The position numbers were made by a program, and so were the translations under genes. From contig JAUVBP010000021.1 of assembly GCA_030591125.1 (NCBI GenBank), positions 1 to 11,024 on the forward strand: a stretch of 11,024 bases of DNA. Reading direction: 5' to 3'. Positions 1 to 7,293 of the stretch are shown here, one piece after another. Every line of letters begins with the position of its first letter. The first letter of the stretch is position 1. The DNA comes from Candidatus Woesearchaeota archaeon (lineage in GTDB: Archaea > Nanobdellota > Nanobdellia > Woesearchaeales > UBA11576). A model generated the notes under the pieces. It had not been told where the DNA came from, searched no databases, and worked only from the letters and a program-made list of their open reading frames with translations.

Positions 1-422
1 ACGCAAACCTTAACACGTACAGGGCGATGCAGGCAGCGATAGAGAGAAGATTTGTTGCGTCCTGCACCAGTATAGGTATTGGCGGTCTTGGCGTGGCTCT
101 TGCAAAGTCTGCCATAGGCGGTCAACTGGGAATGGAACTTGACCTTGAGGGGCTTTACATCGATGATGTGGTCGAGAAAGGCCTGCAATACACTGACCGC
201 GTCCTGTTCTCAGAGAGTCAAGGAAGGTTCATAGTCACAGTGGATCCTGAAAAGGCAGCCACGTTTGAACAGTGTCTTGGGGATGTGGCATATAGACATA
301 TAGGTGAAGTGACTGATGATGGAAGATTCAGTGTGTTACAGTCAGATGATGAACCTCCTACGATCGACACGACTGTTGCCCTGCTGACAGAAAGCTACAA
401 GTCAACATTGAGAGATTACTGA
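1..422 (+). CDS. purL: Phosphoribosylformylglycinamidine synthase, synthetase subunit PurL (3' end only)
   Basis: This is the C-terminal part of the FGAM synthase large subunit, which converts FGAR to FGAM with ATP and ammonia supplied by the glutaminase PurQ. The frame is open from base 3 to the left edge, so the gene begins outside the window and about 139 residues are visible. Recognisable PurL features, in order, are a YRAMQAAI segment, the loop SCTSIGIGGLGVALAKS (family form close to S-HD-SDGGLAVALAES), then LFSESQGRFIVTV, then IGEVTDDGRFSVL. The loop Asp before GG of the common form is replaced by Ile, which may reflect a distinct PurL subtype or a weaker ATP/Mg site. The TGA stop is 9 nt before purQ, its partner subunit, which supports the call. 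Whether this is a small PurL needing PurS or a longer form cannot be seen. Confidence 0.88.
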   Translation, partial: ANLNTYRAMQAAIERRFVASCTSIGIGGLGVALAKSAIGGQLGMELDLEGLYIDDVVEKGLQYTDRVLFSESQGRFIVTVDPEKAATFEQCLGDVAYRHIGEVTDDGRFSVLQSDDEPPTIDTTVALLTESYKSTLRDY

Positions 423-431
423 GGCGCAAAG

Positions 432-1265
432 ATGGAGATAAGAGACGGACTGAAGAGAAAAGGACCAAAGACGATCATAATGGGCGGGTATGGCATAAAC
501 TGTGAACGTGAAACAGCTTTCGCTTTCCAGCATGCAGGTGCAGACCCTGAGACAGTACACCTGAATGACCTTATCGAGAACAAGAGACTGCTTGAAGACT
601 GCAACATCCTGGTATTCCCCGGAGGTTTTAGTATGGGCGATGATACAGGATCAGGACTCGCTTATGCAAATATGATGAGGAACCATCTCGAAGAGGAGCT
701 GGAAGCGTTCCGGCAGAGAGATACTCTGGCGTTAGGCATCTGCAACGGTTTCCAGATAATGACGCATCTGGGATTCTTTCCGGCGAGCACAGACAGATAT
801 GGTAGACAGGAGACTTCATTGGTGTTCAACACTTCTGCGAGATATATCGACACGTGGGTGAACCTGGGTATAGATCACCAGTCAGATTGTATCTGGGCAA
901 GAGATATCTATGATCTCATGTTCATGCCGATAGCTCATGGTGAAGGGAGATTTTACGCAGAGAGCACCATACTGGGACTGTTGGAGCATCAGGGACAGGT
1001 CGCGTTCAGATATGTTAATCCCGACGGGACTAATGCAAAAGAAGGACCTGCAAATCCTAATGGCTCACTTGATGACATCGCAGGCATCTGCGACCCCTCA
1101 GGAAGATTCCTTGGCATGATGCCACATCCTGAACGGGCGATACTTGCGATACAGGATCCTCGATACACAAGTGAAAGAGAAAGGATGAAAAGAGCAGGGC
1201 AAGAGCTTCGTGAAGAGACGCACAATATTAAGATATTCAGGAACGCAGTAAAATATTTCGCATGA
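432..1265 (+). CDS. purQ: FGAM synthase glutaminase subunit PurQ, long form
   Basis: This is a class I glutamine amidotransferase that hydrolyses glutamine and passes ammonia to PurL for FGAM synthesis in the cytoplasm. Over its 277 residues it shows GGYGINCERETAFAF (18-32), the oxyanion-strand motif FPGGFSMGD (62-70), the nucleophile elbow LGICNGFQ with Cys104, PIAHGEGRF (166-174), PANPNGS (206-212) and MMPHPERA (229-236), which carries the His232/Glu234 pair of the triad. All catalytic residues are present. It is about 50 residues longer than common stand-alone PurQ (roughly 220-230). The ending IKIFRNAVKYFA and the HGEGR and PANPNGS segments resemble the glutaminase domain at the C-terminus of large single-chain PurL, so it may be intermediate between the two types. 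ATG 432 follows a GAGG at 421-424 that overlaps the purL stop. Confidence 0.95.
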   Translation: MEIRDGLKRKGPKTIIMGGYGINCERETAFAFQHAGADPETVHLNDLIENKRLLEDCNILVFPGGFSMGDDTGSGLAYANMMRNHLEEELEAFRQRDTLALGICNGFQIMTHLGFFPASTDRYGRQETSLVFNTSARYIDTWVNLGIDHQSDCIWARDIYDLMFMPIAHGEGRFYAESTILGLLEHQGQVAFRYVNPDGTNAKEGPANPNGSLDDIAGICDPSGRFLGMMPHPERAILAIQDPRYTSERERMKRAGQELREETHNIKIFRNAVKYFA

Positions 1266-1296
1266 AGATCATAAATATCAAAAATAAGGTGAAACA

Positions 1297-2616
1297 ATGG
1301 CAAAGGTCATGATACTCGGTTCCGGCGGGAGAGAACACGCATTGGCGTGGTGGTTCAAGAAGTACGGGCACGAAGTATACGCAGCTCCTGGAAATGCAGG
1401 CACTGCGATAGACTACAGGGCAAACATAGGATTGGACCTCAACAATTTTGAAGAGATAGACAATGCCGCAGTTGAGAACGCGATCGACCTGGTAGTCGTA
1501 GGGCCTGAAGACCTGATTGTCAACGGAATTGTCGACTATTGGGATCGATCAGAGGCGCATCAGGAAGGGACAAAGATATTCGGTCCGCACATGGCTGCAG
1601 CAAGACTGGAGGGCAGCAAGATCTTTGCCCGCAGGTTCGCAGAGAAGCATGGACTGCCGATACCTGAATATCTTGCATTCAACTCAGGTAACTTCAGACG
1701 CAACTTGACAATGGCACGACGGCATCTTGCTGGAATGAATAAAGGGATGGAGAGAGAGCTGTTGGTTGTCAAGGCAGACGGGCTCTGCGCAGGTAAGGGT
1801 GTAGGGGTCAACAAGAGCGTGAAAGATGCTGAGGATTATCTGGAATCACTGAAGAGGTTCGGCAACGCAGCCACAGATTTCCTCCTGGAAGAGCGTCTTA
1901 TGGGTGAAGAAGTATCCATAACACTGATCACGGACGGGATATCTTACAAGGCATTCCATCATTCGCAGGACCATAAGAGGCGGTATGAAGGTGACCGCGG
2001 TCCGAACACCGGAGGGATGGGAGCTTATGCCCCGACAGGTCTCATAACACCAGAACTGGAGAGGATAATCAACAAGGATATCATAAGGCCGACCATTGAA
2101 GGTATCCAGGCAGAAGGCCTTGAGTACGACGGGATATTATACATAGCATTGATGATACAGGACAATAAGCCATACCTGATCGAGTACAACTGCAGATTCG
2201 GGGATCCTGAGACACAGGTGATAGTCCCATTGGTAGATGCAGACCCTTACAGATTGATGATGGACTGCATATATGGCAATCTTGACAAGGCAGACTTCAG
2301 GCTGAAGCAGGCGTATTCCTGCTGTGTCGTGCTGGTCGGTGAAGAGTACCCGAGGACAAGCTCCAAAGGTGAAGAGGTTCTCTATTCACCATCGAATTTC
2401 GGTAAAGATGAAATATTCATGTTCCACGCAGGCACAAAGATGGAAAAAGGGAATGTCGTCACGGATGGAGGAAGAGTCATCGGCGTGACTGCAGTCAGCG
2501 ACGTCAGTCATGAAGATGCTATAGCTAAGGCTTACAAGGCAGAGCAGAAAGTATGTTTCTCCGGAAAAGATTTCCGTAATGATATAGGATACCGCGTGCG
2601 GGATGAAAAGGATTGA
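1297..2616 (+). CDS. purD: Phosphoribosylamine--glycine ligase (GAR synthetase) PurD
   Basis: PurD joins phosphoribosylamine and glycine with ATP to give GAR, the second step of purine synthesis. The 439-residue length is normal for the single-function enzyme. Visible motifs are the N-terminal GSGGREHALAW (8-18), APGNAGT (30-36), VVVGPEDL (66-73), the ATP-grasp signature VVKADGLCAGKGV (157-169), EERLMGEEVS (198-207), DHKR (225-228), GPNTGGMGAYAP (235-246) and the Mg/ATP-binding segment EYNCRFGDPETQ (296-307). The C-terminal region, about 335-430, matches the family's closing domain (FHAGT, GGRVIGVTAV). The start is set by an AAGGTG ribosome binding site at 1286-1291, 5 nt before the ATG. It follows purQ by 31 nt and its last 14 nt overlap purN, which suggests translational coupling. 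No key residue appears to be missing. Confidence 0.97.
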   Translation: MAKVMILGSGGREHALAWWFKKYGHEVYAAPGNAGTAIDYRANIGLDLNNFEEIDNAAVENAIDLVVVGPEDLIVNGIVDYWDRSEAHQEGTKIFGPHMAAARLEGSKIFARRFAEKHGLPIPEYLAFNSGNFRRNLTMARRHLAGMNKGMERELLVVKADGLCAGKGVGVNKSVKDAEDYLESLKRFGNAATDFLLEERLMGEEVSITLITDGISYKAFHHSQDHKRRYEGDRGPNTGGMGAYAPTGLITPELERIINKDIIRPTIEGIQAEGLEYDGILYIALMIQDNKPYLIEYNCRFGDPETQVIVPLVDADPYRLMMDCIYGNLDKADFRLKQAYSCCVVLVGEEYPRTSSKGEEVLYSPSNFGKDEIFMFHAGTKMEKGNVVTDGGRVIGVTAVSDVSHEDAIAKAYKAEQKVCFSGKDFRNDIGYRVRDEKD

Positions 2617-3604
2617 TGAGAAGATAGATGCCATGTCAGAACTCATATACGACCCAAATAAGAACGCAGGACCGATGAATGTTGTTGCATTCGGTTCAGG
2701 CAGCTGCAGCACCATAGAAAAGATGCTAGAGTACCAGCACATCCTTGACCAGATACCTGGAGAGGATGGCTTCAGGATCACTGCGCTCGTCACGAATAGC
2801 AAGAGATCCAGGGCGCACGAGATATCAAGACGTGAGGGGATACCTCTAATCTACAACAACCTGTGGAGTTTTGTCAGGGAGCAGGGACTGGACCCGAAGG
2901 TCAAAGCGAACAGGGATCTCCCTGAGATCCGCACCGCTTTCGACGAGAATACGAAAGACCTGCTTCTCCAGGCCGCAGAGCAGAACAAGTTCAGCATCGA
3001 CCTGGTGGCTCTCGCAGGCTACATGCTCATCGTCCAGAAGCCTCTGCTCGATCATTTCTCAGGCAGGATGATAAACAGCCATCCTGCAGACCTCTCGATA
3101 CTCAATCCCGACGGGACCCCTAAATATACAGGAGATGATGCTGTCTTTGATGCCATCATCGCAGAAGAGGAAGTTACAAGGACATCGATACATATCGCAA
3201 GGAAGAAGGTTGATCAAGGTGAGATACTTGTGTTGTCCAGGCCCCTGAAAGTAGACACTGATGGCATGTCTGAGCTATACAGGACATGTAAATACGTTGA
3301 CAAGCATACGCAAGAGCTGTTCCTTCAACAGGACTACACTGCAAGGAAGGTCCCAGAGGAAGAGCAGGAGTTCTCGCTTGATGCTTTCTGCAGGATGAGG
3401 GCAAGGAAGATCGGTTGGGTAGGGCTCCATCAGGAACTCCAGAAAGAGCGCTGTGACTATCCTGCATATCTTTTTACGATAGAAGAGATCGCCAACGGCA
3501 AGTTCAGTCTGGAAGGTGAAGAAGAGAAGCTCAAGACAGTGCTATACGACGGCGAGAGGATGCCATACAGAGGAGTGCGGCTTGATGATCTTAAGAAGAC
3601 GTGA
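2603..3604 (+). CDS. purN: GAR formyltransferase PurN with a C-terminal extension
   Basis: This formyl-tetrahydrofolate-dependent transferase converts GAR to FGAR, the step after PurD. The formyltransferase fold covers about residues 25-215: MNVVAFGSGSCSTIEKML (phosphate-binding loop), VALAGYMLIV (135-144), MINSHPADLS (156-165) carrying the catalytic Asn158 and His160, and TSIHIARKKVDQGEI (194-208) carrying the catalytic Asp204. All three catalytic residues of the E. coli enzyme (Asn106, His108, Asp144) have counterparts. At 333 residues it is far longer than the usual roughly 190-215. An insertion precedes the core (about 100-125) and about 115 residues follow it (about 218-333), for which no domain is recognised. 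The ATG at 2603 overlaps purD by 14 nt. ATGs at 2633 or 2675 (Met11, Met25) would also give complete catalytic domains, so the exact start is uncertain. FGAR rather than another formylated product is inferred from context. Confidence 0.88.
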   Translation: MKRIDEKIDAMSELIYDPNKNAGPMNVVAFGSGSCSTIEKMLEYQHILDQIPGEDGFRITALVTNSKRSRAHEISRREGIPLIYNNLWSFVREQGLDPKVKANRDLPEIRTAFDENTKDLLLQAAEQNKFSIDLVALAGYMLIVQKPLLDHFSGRMINSHPADLSILNPDGTPKYTGDDAVFDAIIAEEEVTRTSIHIARKKVDQGEILVLSRPLKVDTDGMSELYRTCKYVDKHTQELFLQQDYTARKVPEEEQEFSLDAFCRMRARKIGWVGLHQELQKERCDYPAYLFTIEEIANGKFSLEGEEEKLKTVLYDGERMPYRGVRLDDLKKT

Positions 3605-3613
3605 GGTGTTGAG

Positions 3614-4522
3614 ATGGTTGATAAGATGATATTAGGGATGGGGTCGCCGAGTGACCTGAAGGCATTCGATAAGCGATACACACTTCTGGATGACCTGACG
3701 ATACAAGGATATCTTGAACAACAAGGGATACGACAGCTTGATCCTCCTCTTCTCGTATCCTGCCACAGGACACCGAAAAGAGTTGTCAGTTACGCACTTC
3801 AGTCTGATAATCTTCTTTCCAGACCCAAAGACAGGGCTGTCGCAGTCCTTTATGGAGGACTGGCTTTCGCACTCCCGGGAATTTTCGCATCGGAGACTGC
3901 AGCCATACCGGTAATAGGTGTGCCTGCTGCATCATCAAGCATCATCGGAGGGGAATACGACGCGGCACTCTCAGTATACAACCTTCCACCAGGCACTGTA
4001 GTCGGAGGCATGCCTCCACACGGAAAAGTCTCGACACTCGAGAAAGCAGTATTCCTTGCAGAGGACCAATTGCGGCTTGAGTCTCCTGAACTCGTCGTGA
4101 TCGCTGACCCGAAAGAGAAAGCGGCTGCATCAGCAATGGGCATCCTTGATTCTTTTGGCATAAAGTACACGCAGAAGAAGACTATGGGGAAGACTGATGG
4201 ATATGATCTGTGTGTCCATATAGCTTCAGGCCCCGGAAAGATTGTCCATGCAGCCAACACCAGCCACATAGCATTGCAGCATGTCACTCCAGGACATGAC
4301 ATGAGAGAGATATTCGACGAGATAGGTGATCTTGCGAACAGCCTGTACTTCGGACGTCCTGAAAACGCGGCATTGTTTGCTGTGAGGGCTATGGCGATGT
4401 CAGACCCGGACCTTAGGGCCAAGTTAGGGAAATACAGGTCCGATCAGATGGAAAGCGTAGAGAAGAAGTATGGTGCTGAACGCAACATGACCAAAGAGCT
4501 CAAGAGGAGGAAGAGAAGATGA
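3614..4522 (+). CDS. purE: AIR carboxylase / N5-CAIR mutase PurE, two-domain form
   Basis: PurE produces CAIR, either from N5-CAIR (class I, with PurK) or directly from AIR and CO2 (class II). Domain 1 (about 4-158) has GMGSPSD (8-14), SCHRTP (49-54; usual SAHRTP, catalytic His51), GGLAFALPGIFASETAAIPV (81-100; usual GGAAHLPG..A..T..PV) and SVYNLPPGTVVG (120-131). Domain 2 (about 159-285) looks like a second, degenerate PurE unit: ELVVIADPKEKAAASAMGIL at the GS-SD strand/helix, ASGPGKIVH (204-212) at the GAGGAAH loop, and NAALFAVRAMAMSDPDLRAK (251-270), which matches the typical PurE C-terminal helix. The second half lacks the HRTP helix. Total length is 302, against about 160 for a single-domain PurE; two-domain PurE proteins are known in some methanogens (from memory). 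Arg52 favours class I, but no purK is seen here. A GAGGTG ribosome binding site at 3603-3608 fixes the start, and the last 4 nt overlap purC. Confidence 0.85.
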   Translation: MVDKMILGMGSPSDLKAFDKRYTLLDDLTIQGYLEQQGIRQLDPPLLVSCHRTPKRVVSYALQSDNLLSRPKDRAVAVLYGGLAFALPGIFASETAAIPVIGVPAASSSIIGGEYDAALSVYNLPPGTVVGGMPPHGKVSTLEKAVFLAEDQLRLESPELVVIADPKEKAAASAMGILDSFGIKYTQKKTMGKTDGYDLCVHIASGPGKIVHAANTSHIALQHVTPGHDMREIFDEIGDLANSLYFGRPENAALFAVRAMAMSDPDLRAKLGKYRSDQMESVEKKYGAERNMTKELKRRKRR

Positions 4523-5553
4523 CTGATGATTTCATGACAGAAGAACAGGCAAGGAGGATTGCAGAAGATAATCTTGACAATGTCCTTGACAGCATAGACA
4601 CAAGCTGTCTTGCCGACAACGTCACAAGTTACAGCGGCAAGGTGCGCGATAACTTCATCCTCCCGGGTAATGCAGGACGTGCCCTCCTGACTTCAGACAG
4701 GGTCAGCGTATTTGACAGTGTTGTCGGCACAGTCCCTTTGAAAGGGCAGGTTCTCGACGAGATAACCCATTGGTGGTTTGACAGGACAAGCGCCCTCGTC
4801 CCTAATCATGTTAAAGATAGGCCATCCACTTCAATAACTCTTGCAGAACAGTGCAACGCATTGCCTGTAGAGATGGTGGTGCGCGCATACCTTACAGGAA
4901 CCTCATCTACATCAATATGGACCGCTTACAAGAATGGTTCAAGAGAGTTCTGCGGAAACCCGATACCGGAAGGTATGGAACAAGACCAACGTCTGCCTTA
5001 TGTGATGCTGACACCGTCGACAAAGGCACAGCATGGAGATCATGATGAATCAGTAGATGCAGACACTGCTATGAAAGCGCTTCCAGGGACTGAAACAGAA
5101 CAAGAACAGTTATGGAAAGAGCTGAGGAGCCAGTCAATGGCATTGTTCGGTATGGGCGCAGCCCTTTCTGACGGTATGGGCTTAATCCTTGTGGACACAA
5201 AGTACGAGTTCGGCAGGACAGGAGATGGTCGCGTCGTCCTCATAGACGAGATACACACTCCTGATTCATCCAGGTTCTGGGAAAAGGAAGACTACGCAAC
5301 GAGATTCGCAGAAGGCAGGAGTCCTAAATCATTATCGAAGCAGTTCGTGCGGAACGCGATAATCGGACAGGGATATGATCCAGAGCAGGGCGGAAAAGTG
5401 CCGAAGCTCAATGACGAAGGCAGGATTGAATGCGCAACCCGCTACATCCTGCTATGTCAACGCATCACAGGCAAGCCTTTCGTTCCTGACACAAGACCTA
5501 TTGAAGATAGGGTCTACGCACCGCTTGAGGAGCTGGGCGTACTGAAACGCTGA
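4519..5553 (+). CDS. purC: SAICAR synthetase PurC, long (Ade1-like) form
   Basis: PurC ligates aspartate to CAIR with ATP to give SAICAR. The 344-residue protein shows the N-terminal nucleotide-binding SGKVRDNF (39-46), TSDRVSVFD (58-66), the substrate-binding stretch PVEMVVRAYLTGTSSTSIW (116-134), MLTPSTKAQHGDHDE (163-177), DTKYEFG (226-232), LIDEIHTPDSSRFW (241-254) and SKQFVRN (273-279). The extended TPSTKA..G.HDE segment and the overall length resemble the yeast Ade1-type enzyme (306 residues) rather than the compact bacterial PurC of about 235. A further 30 or so acidic residues precede the core. The ATGA overlap with the purE stop and the GAGGAGG at 4504-4510 support this start and coupled translation with the preceding step. 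No missing catalytic residue was noticed. Confidence 0.96.
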   Translation: MTDDFMTEEQARRIAEDNLDNVLDSIDTSCLADNVTSYSGKVRDNFILPGNAGRALLTSDRVSVFDSVVGTVPLKGQVLDEITHWWFDRTSALVPNHVKDRPSTSITLAEQCNALPVEMVVRAYLTGTSSTSIWTAYKNGSREFCGNPIPEGMEQDQRLPYVMLTPSTKAQHGDHDESVDADTAMKALPGTETEQEQLWKELRSQSMALFGMGAALSDGMGLILVDTKYEFGRTGDGRVVLIDEIHTPDSSRFWEKEDYATRFAEGRSPKSLSKQFVRNAIIGQGYDPEQGGKVPKLNDEGRIECATRYILLCQRITGKPFVPDTRPIEDRVYAPLEELGVLKR

Positions 5554-5584
5554 AAATCATACAACTCGCTGAAGTGAATATTAT

Positions 5585-5629
5585 GACCTACTCCCAAACC
5601 TAAATGTCAAACATCATGGGGAGTAGGTC
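5585..5629 (+). promoter_or_regulatory. Stem-loop 1, perfect 11-bp inverted repeat
   Basis: GACCTACTCCC (5585-5595) is perfectly complementary to GGGAGTAGGTC (5619-5629), leaving a 23-nt loop. Inside the loop ATGT (5604-5607) can pair with ACAT (5611-5614). There is no T-run after it, which argues against a simple intrinsic terminator. Confidence 0.6.
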
Positions 5630-5632
5630 GAC

Positions 5633-5680
5633 CAGAAATTGCCATACCCAACCTTCAGGTCGGGAATAGAGCAATTTCTG
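5633..5680 (+). promoter_or_regulatory. Stem-loop 2, 10-bp inverted repeat with inner helix
   Basis: CAGAAATTGC (5633-5642) is perfectly complementary to GCAATTTCTG (5671-5680). Within its loop, CCC (5647-5649) and ACC (5651-5653) pair with GGT (5658-5660) and GGG (5662-5664) around a TTCA tetraloop, with one A/C mismatch. The result is a two-tier stem separated by an internal loop. It ends 7 nt before the guaB ribosome binding site. Confidence 0.6.
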
Positions 5681-5687
5681 AGTATCA

Positions 5688-5693
5688 GAGGTG
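5688..5693 (+). promoter_or_regulatory. guaB ribosome binding site
   Basis: GAGGTG lies 7 nt before the ATG at 5701. It is a full anti-16S complement of the type common in archaea and decides the guaB start. Confidence 0.75.
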
Positions 5694-5700
5694 TAAGAGA

Positions 5701-7266
5701 ATGGTCACTATATCCGACAAGATTTCAAGGACTTATGCAGAATACAGGTTCATACCGCGGAAGACTCCTGAAGGGCTTTCAAAAGATAAGATAGACCTTA
5801 CTGCACAGATAACAAAAGACACTGCGGACAGGCAAGGCATACGCCTGAAGCTTCCTGTAGTAAGCGCAGCGATGCAGTCAGTGACTGGACCTGAGATGGC
5901 GATCGCACTTGCGCAGCAGGGAGGTCTTGGAGTCTTGTTCTGTTCTCAGACAATAGAGCATGAAGCGATGATGGTCAAGGCGGTGAAGCGTGCCAGAGCA
6001 GGCTTTGTCAGTATGGTAGAAGTGGTTCAGAGGAGTGCTCATACCGTGACGATCCGAGATATTATAGAACAGACAGGATATAACGTGATTCCTGTTGTTG
6101 AAGGCGATAGATCAGATTACGGGAGGTTTTTCGGCATAATTGAAGGACCTATCCCTCCTGATGTGTCCGATGACACGCCAGCAGAACAGCTCATGCAGCA
6201 TTTTAACCAAGAGACACTTGAGAAGATAGTTGAAAGAGAAAAAGGCAGCGCGGATGCTCGGGACCTGATAGACATGATCAATGATTACCTACCATATGGC
6301 AGCAGCGGAATCTCATTAGATGATGCAAACCTGATCATGAACGAACATAGATTGAAATACCTGCCGATAGTGAACAAAGATAATACACTGAAGTTCATGG
6401 TGTTCAAGAAGGACCTGCAGGCACATACCGACTTCCCGAATTCGGTTGTAGGCCCGAACAAGAGATATCGGGTCGGGGCTTCGATAAATACGCATGATTA
6501 CAAGGACCGCGTCCCTGCTCTTGTTGAAGCAGGCGTAGATGTTCTGTTTATCGATTCTTCTGATGGATTTACAGATTACCAAGATATCTGCATAAACCAT
6601 ATCAAGAAGGAATTCCCTGATACGCCAATAGTGGCAGGGAACATCATCAGTGGAGAGGCATTCGACAATCTCGCAGCACTTGGTGTCGACGGGGTGAAGT
6701 TCGGCATGGGCGGCGGTTCTATCTGCATAACCCAGGAACAGAAAGGGACTGGTCGCGGGCAATCGACTGCAGGCCTTGAGATTTCAGAACACAGAGACCG
6801 CTTTGCAGACAAGACTGGAGATCACATCCCTATAATAAGTGATGGAGGCCTAGGTCCTGCAAAAGATGTCGCTATGGCTCTTGCTTTCGGCGCTGATGCG
6901 GTTATGATGGGGCGTTACTTCGGAGGATGTCATGAATCTCCTCCTCCAATAATAGAGATTGATGGTAAACCGCACAAAGAATACTGGGGTGAAGGTTCTT
7001 TGAGGGCAAAAGAATGGTCAGGAAAGCGCTATGGACAGAATGAATTTGATGAAGGTGTCACATCGTTCATACCATACACGGGAAGGGTCGCAGACAACCT
7101 GAACGAGACTTTTGCGAAGATATATGCTACAATGACAAGCGTCGGCGCGCACGACATAGCAAGCTTACAGAAAAGGGCATTAGTAGAGCTGATATCTGAC
7201 GCATCACGGAAAGAGGGCGGAGTGCATGACGTGAAAGAAGTTGGAAAGACAAGCACCACACCATAA
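5701..7266 (+). CDS. guaB: IMP dehydrogenase GuaB, Tritrichomonas-like type
   Basis: This enzyme oxidises IMP to XMP with NAD, the committed step to GMP. The 521-residue chain is a TIM barrel with an inserted pair of CBS domains. Barrel start: KLPVVSAAMQSVTG (50-63). CBS region about 100-240, with VIPVVEGD in the first repeat and YLPIVNKD in the second. Barrel resumes at RYRVGASINTHDYKDRVPAL (255-274), then FIDSSDG (283-289). The catalytic loop GGGSICITQEQKGTGRGQ (337-354) carries Cys342. Next come ISDGGL (379-384), GRYFGG (404-409), EYWGEGS (427-433), the mobile-flap Arg443-Tyr444 and EGV (451-453). The EQKG-GRGQ loop, the EYWGEGS-RA segment and the late EGG-HDV are hallmarks of the Tritrichomonas foetus type rather than the usual bacterial or human sequence (GSICTTR). 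All catalytic residues are present. It heads the second block of the cluster. Confidence 0.95.
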   Translation: MVTISDKISRTYAEYRFIPRKTPEGLSKDKIDLTAQITKDTADRQGIRLKLPVVSAAMQSVTGPEMAIALAQQGGLGVLFCSQTIEHEAMMVKAVKRARAGFVSMVEVVQRSAHTVTIRDIIEQTGYNVIPVVEGDRSDYGRFFGIIEGPIPPDVSDDTPAEQLMQHFNQETLEKIVEREKGSADARDLIDMINDYLPYGSSGISLDDANLIMNEHRLKYLPIVNKDNTLKFMVFKKDLQAHTDFPNSVVGPNKRYRVGASINTHDYKDRVPALVEAGVDVLFIDSSDGFTDYQDICINHIKKEFPDTPIVAGNIISGEAFDNLAALGVDGVKFGMGGGSICITQEQKGTGRGQSTAGLEISEHRDRFADKTGDHIPIISDGGLGPAKDVAMALAFGADAVMMGRYFGGCHESPPPIIEIDGKPHKEYWGEGSLRAKEWSGKRYGQNEFDEGVTSFIPYTGRVADNLNETFAKIYATMTSVGAHDIASLQKRALVELISDASRKEGGVHDVKEVGKTSTTP

Positions 7267-7280
7267 AATAAAAGAGCTAA

Positions 7281-7286
7281 AGGAGG
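7281..7286 (+). promoter_or_regulatory. purA ribosome binding site
   Basis: AGGAGG followed by 7 nt precedes the ATG at 7294 in the 27-nt guaB-purA gap. It is the strongest Shine-Dalgarno match in the window and supports the long N-terminal start of purA. Confidence 0.75.
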
Positions 7287-7293
7287 AGATATC

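Larger units (their letters stand above)
5554..5700 (+). promoter_or_regulatory. purC-guaB intergenic region, predicted structured leader
   Basis: This 147-nt stretch is the only internal gap over 31 nt in the cluster. It holds two consecutive inverted repeats (5585-5629 and 5633-5680) and then the guaB ribosome binding site, so most of it could fold as RNA. GACCT at 5585-5589 could pair with AGGTC at either 5625-5629 or 5657-5661, which would allow two alternative folds. No convincing TATA box was found; AATATTAT near 5577-5584 is a weak candidate. It could be a regulatory leader controlling commitment of IMP to GMP, a processing site, or a transcription pause/terminator for the upstream genes. 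I do not recognise a known riboswitch class. Confidence 0.5.

Noticed and set aside
1266..1296. ATAAATAT as a TATA box for an internal purD promoter
   Set aside because: It is only about 20 nt before the ATG, so transcripts would start too late to carry the clear AAGGTG ribosome binding site.
3850..4422. Antisense open frame of 190 residues over purE
   Set aside because: It lies entirely opposite a well-supported PurE, is low-complexity Ser/Ala/Pro-rich, and has no recognisable motif; it is a shadow of the codon pattern.
5585..5680. A tRNA, CRISPR repeat or transposon end in the purC-guaB gap
   Set aside because: There is no cloverleaf, no repeated unit with spacers, no transposase and no target duplication; the two hairpins differ in sequence.
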